This document shows, in pieces, positions 7,911-13,776 of a DNA stretch of 13,776 nt. The notes beneath the pieces were generated by a model, which ran no database searches, was not told the DNA's origin, and saw only the letters and a program-made list of their open reading frames with translations. A program made the translations under genes and the position numbers. Numbering within the stretch: the first letter of the stretch is position 1; each line of letters begins with the position of its first letter. Origin of the DNA: an uncultured Ruminococcus sp. (GTDB lineage: Bacteria; Bacillota; Clostridia; Oscillospirales; Ruminococcaceae). The stretch spans positions 1 through 13,776 of the forward strand of contig CAJTYV010000048.1 in the NCBI GenBank assembly GCA_910584195.1. Direction: 5' to 3'.

Positions 7911-7991
7911 TTACCATGGACAGCATACAAAATATGCATTTTCTGAAAAAAATATTATTTTTGTATTTGCTTTTTTCTTACGCAATTTCAT
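7911..7991 (-). CDS. RiPP precursor peptide 1 (26 residues, ends CCPW)
   Basis: A short frame beginning MKLRKKK and ending KIIFFSENAYFVCCPW, then TAA. The ribosome site AAAGGGGG lies about eight bases upstream. It has the same length as the peptide at 7615-7695 and aligns with it end to end. The differences mostly keep residue type (I/L, I/V, F/Y, Y/W, V/I), which points to selection on the protein. The two adjacent cysteines and the C-terminal tryptophan are invariant, so the modified core is probably the last six or seven residues (YFVCCPW here, WAICCGW in the paralogue). It lies 84 bp after the BtrH_N-like gene and 215 bp before precursor 2. No recognised family can be named. Whether the peptide is a bacteriocin, a signal or something else is unknown. 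Confidence 0.8.
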   Translation of the reverse strand: MKLRKKKANTKIIFFSENAYFVCCPW

Positions 7992-8059
7992 CAAAACTTC
8001 CCCCTTTCTGTCAGACTGGTTTTTAAGGCACTTATGAAATGCCAGAAGCTGCGACCTGT

Positions 8060-8089
8060 ACCTACTCATAATTTATCAAAAGAGTAGAT
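8060..8089 (-). repeat. Inverted repeat across the stop of the BtrH_N-like gene
   Basis: On the transcript ATCTACTC and GAGTAGGT can pair (one wobble) around a 14-base loop containing the stop codon. A second small stem (GGCATTT/AAGTGCC, 8043-8027) follows. Neither has a U-run. They could separate expression of this gene from the precursors. Confidence 0.3.
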
Positions 8090-9068
8090 CACTTTGAATG
8101 GTTTTTATCAGCATATCTTCATTTTTAACCAAGGTATCTAATTCCTTACCAACACTTGAGCTAACCAATTTGCTATAATACAAATGTTCATATGACAAAT
8201 CTTTTATTTTCTTCATATATTCTATAGATTTATCCAAATAACTTACAATTTCAAAATAGTTGCGTAAGCTATCCTTATAAATACCCAAACATCTTTTAAG
8301 CATAATTCTTTTTGATACTGCTAAATGATAGATAAAAAAGGGAACAAACAATTGTTCTTTCCCCAAAGCACACTGGTCAGCCATGTATAATAAAGCATTT
8401 CTGCCTACCTTGAAATCCGGAGATTCAAAGTAATAATCCTTTACAACTCCAGCTAATATTTTTTGAAAGTATAATAACCGCCCATCTTGTGTCATCGGTA
8501 TATCATGAAACCTAACTACTGACACTTTACAATAGCGCTTAAATGCTTCATCAAAATGCTCTTTTGGTATTTTTACTATAGATGGATTAAACTTTTGCTT
8601 TATTTTCTCAATGTTCAAAAAAACATATGGACTATCTGCTATATAGTAACTTTCTATATCCTCACCCAGCAGATATGTTAAATGTTGTAAATGTAACGTC
8701 TCCTTTCCTTCCGTCCACCATGCATAATCAGGAACATAATTAAATGCTGTCTGCAATATTAATGAACCCTCATCGTGTAATAACTCTGTAATCTTCTCAT
8801 GGTGATTCCCCTTTATTGTCCATTCCTTAAAATCTTGATAGTGGGTTTTTACATCCGTCTTCATTATATACAAATCATCATTAGCAATCTGTAAATTAAT
8901 GTCATCACAGAAATAAACCCATGGATTAAAATCTGATATTTTTCTAAATTCAAAATAACAAATCTGTTCAAAACAATCTAATAAATTACATAATGGAATA
9001 ATTTTTTCGTTATGATCTACATGATAATCCAATTGATATTTTTCTTCCTTTTCAATTAACATATCCAT
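8076..9068 (-). CDS. BtrH_N/C39-like papain-fold protein, first gene of the RiPP operon
   Basis: A 330-residue soluble protein without signal peptide. The first 160 residues resemble the BtrH_N/C39-like fold: candidate nucleophile cysteines C27, C32 or C37 in IPLCNLLDCFEQIC, then LQHLTYLLG with H129, then YYIADSPYVF with D145, in the order Cys-His-Asp. The second half is helical with no motif I recognise. In butirosin synthesis BtrH moves an acyl group from a carrier protein to the product, and this operon also encodes a carrier protein. An acyltransferase or a cysteine-peptidase role are both possible; the match is from motif order only. ATG 9068 and ATG 9062 (third codon) are both plausible starts; AAAGG is better spaced for the second. 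It is the first gene after the predicted operon promoter. Confidence 0.72.
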   Translation of the reverse strand: MDMLIEKEEKYQLDYHVDHNEKIIPLCNLLDCFEQICYFEFRKISDFNPWVYFCDDINLQIANDDLYIMKTDVKTHYQDFKEWTIKGNHHEKITELLHDEGSLILQTAFNYVPDYAWWTEGKETLHLQHLTYLLGEDIESYYIADSPYVFLNIEKIKQKFNPSIVKIPKEHFDEAFKRYCKVSVVRFHDIPMTQDGRLLYFQKILAGVVKDYYFESPDFKVGRNALLYMADQCALGKEQLFVPFFIYHLAVSKRIMLKRCLGIYKDSLRNYFEIVSYLDKSIEYMKKIKDLSYEHLYYSKLVSSSVGKELDTLVKNEDMLIKTIQSDLLF

Positions 9069-9169
9069 ACCTTTAAAACCTTCCCAAATTGTCCTCTAGT
9101 TTCCGAACCCGGCTCTGACATTTCTCTATTTCATTTTGCCGAATCAACTTCCCGTTTCTATTTAAATGG

Positions 9170-9198
9170 ATTATATCGTTTTCCCCTTTCAATTGCCA
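9170..9198 (-). promoter_or_regulatory. Predicted promoter of the RiPP operon
   Basis: On the minus strand TATAAT (9175-9170) lies about 100 bp before the 330-residue gene. The -35 region at 17-base spacing is TGGCAA (9198-9193), a poor match. A good -10 with a weak -35 next to the shared element suggests activator-dependent transcription. This is inference from sequence only. Confidence 0.55.
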
Positions 9199-9200
9199 CC

Positions 9201-9240
9201 ATCTGAGCAGAAAGATTCTTCTTTCCTTTTAGGTAGAGTT
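9201..9240. promoter_or_regulatory. Shared regulatory element, copy A (between regulator and RiPP operon)
   Basis: Positions 9208-9240 match 11610-11642 at 28 of 33 bases, and a weaker match extends seven bases to the left. Conserved blocks include CTTTCC and TTTAGGTAGA. GAAAG and CTTTC flank a six-base centre (within 9212-9227), a possible dyad. The element lies between two divergent promoters. It is a likely operator for the HTH-TPR regulator. Confidence 0.65.
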
Positions 9241-9241
9241 C

Positions 9242-9270
9242 TTGACTTTAACAAAATGATAAACTATAAT
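9242..9270 (+). promoter_or_regulatory. Sigma-A promoter of the HTH-TPR regulator
   Basis: TTGACT (9242-9247) and TATAAT (9265-9270) are separated by exactly 17 bases, 89 bp upstream of the regulator ATG. It is the best consensus promoter in the window. The upstream shared element ends one base before the -35, so a bound regulator could touch RNA polymerase or block it. Confidence 0.82.
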
Positions 9271-9359
9271 GCTAATCGTAAGGAAATGTCTGCAATTTTC
9301 ACCTTATTAACTTAAACCAACTACAGATAAAGCAATCATATATTCAGGGAGTAACTGAT

Positions 9360-11264
9360 ATGGGAATCTACAACGCCAACAGATTTATCAGAGAAGCCCG
9401 ACAAAAGGCAGGACTCACCCAGGAGCAAATGTCGGAAGGAATCTGCTCCCCCAAAGTCCTGTCCAGAATCGAAACCGGATTGACCAATGTCAGTCATGTT
9501 ACCTTCCAGGCCCTGATGGATCGGGCCGGGGCGCCTGTCAGCGCTTTTCCTGTCTTTAACAGCAGGGATGGATTTGAGTGTTTCTACGCTTTGAAGCGTG
9601 TACACTTTTACCTGAATGCCTGGCAGCTGAAACCTGCCCGTAAGGAACTGCAGAAGCTTGAAGACCGCAATTGGGCCGGCAATAAGCTTTATTACCAGGA
9701 ATGGCTCCTGTTGCATTGCCGGCTGCAGTTTTATTCTTACCGCTGCTCCCATGAGCAAAATTTCCGTACTCTCCTGGAAGCCCTGCACATAACCAGGCCG
9801 GAGATCGATTTGTCCGATTTCCGCCGTCTCCTGCTGTCTCAAAATGAGATCCGGATTCTCACTTCCCTGGCCCAGGAGGCCCTCTATCTGGGGAAAATGC
9901 ATGAATGCCTGCAGATCTGCGCTCAGGTTGCGGACTTTCTGGCAGACAGTAAGTGGACCCTTACGGAAAAGGAACGATTGCAGGCAGATAACGCCATCGT
10001 CTGCACAAAATACCTCATTGCCGCCGGCAACTATGAGTCCGCTCTGGAAACCACCCAAAGCAGCCGTCACAAGATGGCTCTGAACGCCGAGACTGCTCCC
10101 CTGCTGGAACTGACCTTCCTCACCGGATTATGCTGTTATCATACAGGAAACGTGAGCGATGGAGAAAAGTATGTGAAAGCCGCCTTCTACTCTGCCTATG
10201 CCCTGGAAAGCTGCTATGCCACTGTGTGCCGGGATTATCTGCGCAGGGAAACTCCCTTTCCTTTGACGGGAGAAATGCGTTCCCGTCCGGATATCCCTCT
10301 GCCGGTCTATCCAACAGCCCGGGTCATTGATTCCGACTCTTTATGCGGTGAATCTTATGATATGGCGGCAGATTCCTATTCTCTGGGTAATCTCATACAG
10401 GACCTGCGCAGGGAACAGAAGATCTCCCAGAGCCTTCTCTGCCGGGGATTATGCACCGGCTCCCGGCTGTCCAAAATCGAGAGCGGCGCCATAGAGCCGG
10501 ATATCATGCTGTCCGAAGCTCTGCTGCAGCGCCTGGGCCTCTCGGATCGGGTATTCGCTTTCTGGGGAAGTGAAAAGGAAAAAAAATTTCACGATTTGAA
10601 ATATAAGATCATGTATGAACGCTCCCTGCCGTCGGAAACCCTGGAGGCTTATCTGGATGAGATGGAGCGAATGATCGGCGAAAAGGATATTTTGTATTGG
10701 CAGGAATATCTTTTCCTCAAAACAATAGAACAAAATCCTCCCGGTAAAAGAATTGCAGGACTTACCCAAGCCCTGCAACTAACTCTGCCCGAATTTAAAA
10801 TCAACGAGATCTGCTCCTATCGGTTAACATGGTGCGAATTAACAATCCTTAATAATCTGGCCCATGAATATCGGGGGACAGAGCAATCTTATTTGTGTTC
10901 TGTGTATGCGTCACAGATTATTGCCTATATGCAATCAGAAAAGACCGATATTTTATTGCAGAACCTTCTCCTTCCTTTTACTTATTTTGCACATTGCCGT
11001 ACCTTATATCTGCAAAAGCTTTATGTACAGGTTCTGGATTTTGCCAATACAGTAAATATATCTTTACTAAAATGCAACTTAATAGCCTACACTGGTTATC
11101 TATTTTTTTACGCTCAGGCGTTAGCGGAATGCAATTTTCTAAATGATGCAGCATCAACTGCAATATCTGCCTGTTCGCTCAGTGAGCTAAGAGAAAAGAC
11201 GAAGAATGCCGCAACATTGACAAAATATTTTAGAGAAGAATTGAAAACTATTCTCAATTATTAA
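9360..11264 (+). CDS. Tandem-duplicated HTH-TPR (RRNPP-like) transcriptional regulator
   Basis: The 634-residue protein has an N-terminal XRE-type helix-turn-helix (about 6-57, with LTQEQMSEGICSPKVLSRIE) and a helical TPR-like region to about 300. A second helix-turn-helix follows (about 343-395, with ISQSLLCRGLCTGSRLSKIE), then another TPR-like region to the end. The halves are clearly related: compare LLEALHITRPEI (138-149) with LTQALQLTLPEF (468-479), and both have a YWQE/YYQE block and an LxSLA/LNNLA block. One HTH plus TPR is the layout of Rgg, PlcR and ComR peptide receptors, so this is like two receptors in one chain. The start has AGGGAG eight bases upstream. It is divergent from the RiPP operon and convergent with a small secreted-type peptide, which suggests that it senses that peptide and controls both promoters. 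Confidence 0.85.
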   Translation: MGIYNANRFIREARQKAGLTQEQMSEGICSPKVLSRIETGLTNVSHVTFQALMDRAGAPVSAFPVFNSRDGFECFYALKRVHFYLNAWQLKPARKELQKLEDRNWAGNKLYYQEWLLLHCRLQFYSYRCSHEQNFRTLLEALHITRPEIDLSDFRRLLLSQNEIRILTSLAQEALYLGKMHECLQICAQVADFLADSKWTLTEKERLQADNAIVCTKYLIAAGNYESALETTQSSRHKMALNAETAPLLELTFLTGLCCYHTGNVSDGEKYVKAAFYSAYALESCYATVCRDYLRRETPFPLTGEMRSRPDIPLPVYPTARVIDSDSLCGESYDMAADSYSLGNLIQDLRREQKISQSLLCRGLCTGSRLSKIESGAIEPDIMLSEALLQRLGLSDRVFAFWGSEKEKKFHDLKYKIMYERSLPSETLEAYLDEMERMIGEKDILYWQEYLFLKTIEQNPPGKRIAGLTQALQLTLPEFKINEICSYRLTWCELTILNNLAHEYRGTEQSYLCSVYASQIIAYMQSEKTDILLQNLLLPFTYFAHCRTLYLQKLYVQVLDFANTVNISLLKCNLIAYTGYLFFYAQALAECNFLNDAASTAISACSLSELREKTKNAATLTKYFREELKTILNY

Positions 11265-11491
11265 CAATAAAGTTTTTCCTCGTCCTCCAAATCCACATAA
11301 GGCCTGACACCCTCTTCGCCGCCCTCCCCTTCAGGCAGCTCCCCGATCTCGCTCTCCACACCCGGCTCTGTCCGGAGAGGTTGCTGTTCTCCGGGCTCTA
11401 TCTGCGGCAGCCCTGCAAAAAGCACCAGAAACCCTGCCAGCACACCCTTCGCAATTACCCTCTTAACCATACTTTTCCATTTTGTTCCCAT
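11261..11491 (-). CDS. Small exported peptide, candidate signal pro-peptide for the adjacent regulator
   Basis: A 76-residue protein with a basic start (MGTKWKSMVKRVIAKG), a hydrophobic segment (VLAGFLVLFAGL, about 17-28) and then an acidic, Glu/Gly/Pro-rich tail ending DLEDEEKLYC. The layout is a signal sequence or membrane anchor followed by a soluble tail. GAGG lies just before ATG 11491. Its stop overlaps the stop of the regulator gene tail-to-tail. Small exported peptides encoded next to RRNPP-type receptors are often their pro-pheromones, and convergent pairs are known for Rgg/SHP. The shared upstream element at 11603-11642 supports co-regulation with the RiPP operon. The mature peptide, if any, is unknown; the C-terminus is the usual place. 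Confidence 0.65.
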   Translation of the reverse strand: MGTKWKSMVKRVIAKGVLAGFLVLFAGLPQIEPGEQQPLRTEPGVESEIGELPEGEGGEEGVRPYVDLEDEEKLYC

Positions 11492-11568
11492 AATTCCTCT
11501 TTCTCCTCTTTCGTCTCATCCTATCCTGCCGGAGAGCTTTCCCTCCCGGGCGGAACGATTTTATAGGA

Positions 11569-11597
11569 ATTATATTAGCATACCTTTATCCTGAAGA
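11569..11597 (-). promoter_or_regulatory. Predicted promoter of the small exported peptide
   Basis: On the minus strand TATAAT (11574-11569) lies 77 bp upstream of the 76-residue gene, with a poor -35 (TCTTCA, 11597-11592). The shared element starts six bases further upstream. The layout mirrors the RiPP operon promoter: -10 to element distance is 28 bp here and 25 bp there. Confidence 0.55.
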
Positions 11598-11602
11598 AAA
11601 CT

Positions 11603-11642
11603 GTTTGAACAGAAATTTTCATCTTTCCATTTAGGTAGAATT
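11603..11642. promoter_or_regulatory. Shared regulatory element, copy B (upstream of small peptide gene)
   Basis: The second copy of the 33-40 bp element, in the same orientation relative to its minus-strand gene as copy A is to the RiPP operon. It lies in the 174-bp gap between the small peptide gene and the 3' end of the ATPase gene. I see no gene for it on the plus strand, so it most likely serves the minus-strand promoter at 11569-11597. Confidence 0.65.
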
Positions 11643-11665
11643 GCCTCTACAAAAGGCGAAACCTC

Positions 11666-13354
11666 TCATCCGATCAAAACCGTTTTCCCCGCAAAGGCAA
11701 ACCCGTATTTCCTGATTTTGCTCTCGGGAAAACCCTTGGCCAGCAAATCTGTGGCATAGTGCCTGTCCTCAATCTGCCGCAGGGCCGCCTGCACCGTCTC
11801 TTCCATGGTACTCTCGCCCTTTTTTCCCGGGGTATGCACCTTAAATTCCATAATGAGAGCGTCGTCTTCCCGGTTTAACGGCTCCAGCATTACGTCATAG
11901 CGTCCAAATCCGCTTTCCCTGTTGGATGTAACGGTATACCTGTCCGATAATTCCACCATGAGTCCCAGTACAAATCCATGGTAAAAGCGTTCCGGCTCCG
12001 AAGATTCCGAAGATATGCTGCCTGTGTCAAAATAGCTGAAAACTGCCCTGGAAACCCTGTTCATATATGCGTTCATGGCCTCTTTATCCCCCTGCAGCAG
12101 CGCCTTGATGAAATTGTTGTAGGCGGAAACCGATGGGGAAAACCAACCCTTTATCATTTTCCGGAACATGATGCGGACTTCCTTGTTCGTCAGGGACAAC
12201 TCGTATTCCTCCTCCCCGTCGTCCAAAGTATAGTTATCCACCTTCAGATACCCGCTGACCAGGAGCATGCTCCAGATTGCATTCTCGTCCTGATCCAATT
12301 GGCTGAACACAATCTGCTCGTCTATCTGTGTATGGAGCTTCCCGCCTTCCAGCAGGCCTTCCATCACCATCTTCACATCAGGGCTTCCCTCCCGGATCAA
12401 TTTCCCCACCAGGCTGTTGGAGCTGGTATTTGCCCAGTAGGTTGTCAACTTCCCGGTATCCAGAAAATTCAGGATTGACCATGGATTGTAGATATCCTTC
12501 CATTTTCCGAATATAAAGCCATCGTACCAGCTTTTCACCTCTTCCTTATCTTTTTCTCCGAAACCATGCTCCTCCATCGCCGCGAACACTTCTTCTTCCG
12601 TAAAACCGAACGCCGTCCCATACTCGTCTGAGGTTGTGGTTACCACTTTCAGATTATTTAAATCCGAGAAAATGGATTCTTTGCTGATTCTGGTGATTCC
12701 CGTCATAATCGCCCGCTCCAGCCATGGATTGGTTTTGAAGGCGGCATTAAACATACTTCTGGTAAAGGCCACCATTTCCTCCCAGTATCCATGCACATAA
12801 GCCTCCTGCATAGGGGTATCGTATTCGTCCAGCAGGATAATCACCTTTTTATTGTAATAACGATATAAATATTCCGACAATTCATTCAACGCCAATGTAG
12901 CATCCGTATCGTTCATATCTCCATCTTTCCGAAAAAAGGATTTTTTCTCCCACTCCGACAGCTGACCGCTTTCCACCAGATATTGGCACCGTGCATATTC
13001 TCTGGCAAGCAGTGCACAGATTTTGGAACGCGCGTTCTGGAAATCCGTCTCCTTCACATTCGCAAAGGACAGGAAAATAACCGGCCACTTCCCCTGCAGC
13101 AAGCGATACTTCTCTTCATTCCAGACAGAAAGCCCTTGAAACAGCTCTCCGCGCCCCGCATATTCTATGGAAAAAAATTTCTCCACCATGCTCATGGCCA
13201 ACGTCTTGCCAAAACGCCGCGGACGGGTGATAAGGGTCACCGCATCGCCGCCTTCCCACCACTCTCTAATAAAATCCGTCTTGTCTATATAGAAATAATC
13301 ATTTGTAATCAGCTGCTCAAAGTCCTGATGTCCTATCCCTATTGTCCTTGCCAT
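11666..13354 (-). CDS. AAA-ATPase-like protein with C-terminal PD-(D/E)XK nuclease-like domain
   Basis: A 562-residue protein starting MARTIGIGHQDFEQLITND, which is how members of this family usually begin. Residues 43-51 (TRPRRFGKT) form the Walker A loop and VIILLDEYDT (171-180, with D176 and E177) the Walker B. The C-terminus has a PD-(D/E)XK-like pattern: D487 in RYDVML, then E503 and K505 in IMEFKV. This is the common AAA-ATPase_like (PF09820) plus PDDEXK_9 (PF08011) arrangement of gut Firmicutes and Bacteroidetes; function is not established, with ties to mobile DNA or defence only inferred. ATG 13354 has AGGAG seven bases upstream. The frame is open to 13528, but the added 58 residues look non-coding. 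It is not obviously part of the RiPP system. Confidence 0.88.
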   Translation of the reverse strand: MARTIGIGHQDFEQLITNDYFYIDKTDFIREWWEGGDAVTLITRPRRFGKTLAMSMVEKFFSIEYAGRGELFQGLSVWNEEKYRLLQGKWPVIFLSFANVKETDFQNARSKICALLAREYARCQYLVESGQLSEWEKKSFFRKDGDMNDTDATLALNELSEYLYRYYNKKVIILLDEYDTPMQEAYVHGYWEEMVAFTRSMFNAAFKTNPWLERAIMTGITRISKESIFSDLNNLKVVTTTSDEYGTAFGFTEEEVFAAMEEHGFGEKDKEEVKSWYDGFIFGKWKDIYNPWSILNFLDTGKLTTYWANTSSNSLVGKLIREGSPDVKMVMEGLLEGGKLHTQIDEQIVFSQLDQDENAIWSMLLVSGYLKVDNYTLDDGEEEYELSLTNKEVRIMFRKMIKGWFSPSVSAYNNFIKALLQGDKEAMNAYMNRVSRAVFSYFDTGSISSESSEPERFYHGFVLGLMVELSDRYTVTSNRESGFGRYDVMLEPLNREDDALIMEFKVHTPGKKGESTMEETVQAALRQIEDRHYATDLLAKGFPESKIRKYGFAFAGKTVLIG

Positions 13355-13508
13355 ATACAGCTCCTTTCTTTTCCAAAACAGCTCCCCTCGCATACGCTTC
13401 CAGCTACTGCCGCAGTCTGGCTTTAACCATTCACCTGTCCCCGAACCCCTGTGCCAGCAGGCCAAACACATTCCTCCGGCCCTTTTATGTCTGGAATAAG
13501 ACATTGTG
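13355..13508. other. Intergenic leader of the ATPase gene
   Basis: Apart from the ribosome site of the ATPase gene at its left end and the degenerate repeat start at its right end, I see no convincing promoter, RNA or gene here. Confidence 0.4.
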
Positions 13509-13776
13509 CCATGTGCACAGCAACGCACATGGCAGGATGGCCATTCGGCCGTTCCTTGCCGGAAATAAGGTCAATTATACCATGTGCACAGCAACGCACA
13601 TGGCAAGATGGCCATTCGGCCGTTCCTTGCCGGGAATAAGGTCAATTATACCATGTGCACAGCAACGCACATGGCAGGATGGCCATTCGGCCGTTCCTTG
13701 CCGGGAATAAGGTCAATTATACCATGTGCACAGCAACGCACATGGCAGGATGGCCATTCGGCCGTTCCTTGCCGGA
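13509..13776. repeat. 71-bp tandem repeat, 3.8 copies, continuing past the right edge
   Basis: Copies start at 13509, 13580, 13651 and 13722 (the last cut at 55 bases by the window edge); copies differ by only one or two bases. Each unit has a perfect 8-bp stem, CCATGTGC and GCACATGG, around eight bases. It then has a second potential stem, GGCARG...CTTGCC, with inner GGCC-ATTC-GGCC. A degenerate tail of the unit (GGAATAAG...) lies just left of copy 1. The period is not a multiple of three, so all plus-strand readings through it are probably non-coding. Confidence 0.93.

Noticed and set aside
9336..10070. 244-codon frame on the minus strand inside the regulator
   Set aside because: It mirrors the GC-rich coding strand of a clear HTH-TPR protein and has no recognisable motif.
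11641..11665. Intrinsic terminator after the ATPase gene
   Set aside because: The stem is only about four base pairs (GCCT/AGGC) and no U-run follows on either strand.
11978..12478. 166-codon plus-strand frame inside the ATPase gene
   Set aside because: Antisense shadow of a well-supported gene with no ribosome site or known motif.
13342..13710. Plus-strand frames through the tandem repeat
   Set aside because: The 71-bp period changes frame in every copy, so the protein is the same DNA read in three frames. It also overlaps the start of the ATPase gene.
13509..13776. CRISPR array
   Set aside because: The whole 71-bp unit repeats with no variable spacers.

Overview
The window looks like a chromosomal stretch from a low-to-moderate GC Firmicute, most likely a gut clostridium of the Lachnospiraceae type. 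The reasons are purine-rich Shine-Dalgarno sites, AT-rich intergenic DNA, consensus sigma-A promoters, and the neighbouring gene families (RRNPP-like regulator, AAA-ATPase-like/PD-(D/E)XK protein). The species cannot be named from the sequence.

Positions 1-9068 (minus strand, read right to left) hold what appears to be one peptide natural-product (RiPP) operon. The order is: a BtrH_N/C39-like papain-fold protein (9068-8076); two tiny paralogous precursor peptides of 26 residues each, ending CCPW and CCGW (7991-7911 and 7695-7615), which are too short for ordinary gene calling; two ABC exporter half-transporters (7525-5918, 5893-4202); a radical SAM/SPASM maturase resembling CcpM (4187-2835); a stand-alone acyl carrier protein with its phosphopantetheine serine (2772-2551); a second radical SAM protein with a shortened C-terminal cluster domain (2537-1647); and a protein that fuses a complete compact subtilisin-type protease to a P-loop 'peptide maturation' domain (1597 to beyond the left edge). 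The combination suggests a peptide cross-linked by radical SAM chemistry, possibly acylated from the carrier protein, cut by the subtilase and exported by the ABC pair.

Positions 9069-11665 look like the control module. A divergent gene (9360-11264, plus) encodes a 634-residue regulator made of two tandem HTH-TPR units, as if an RRNPP-type peptide receptor had been duplicated in one chain. Tail-to-tail with it, overlapping by about two bases, is a 76-residue peptide with an N-terminal hydrophobic segment (11491-11261, minus), a candidate signal pro-peptide. A 33-40 bp element (28/33 identical in its core) occurs twice, just upstream of the predicted promoter of the RiPP operon and just upstream of that of the small peptide. 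The first copy also abuts the -35 of the regulator promoter. This supports a quorum-sensing-like circuit controlling the RiPP operon.

Positions 11666-13776 appear unrelated: a 562-residue AAA-ATPase-like/PD-(D/E)XK protein (minus), then nearly four copies of a 71-bp tandem repeat with two potential hairpins per unit, running off the right edge. Base composition is mosaic: the tailoring genes are very AT-rich, the ABC genes intermediate, and the regulator and ATPase genes GC-richer, which fits assembly by transfer.
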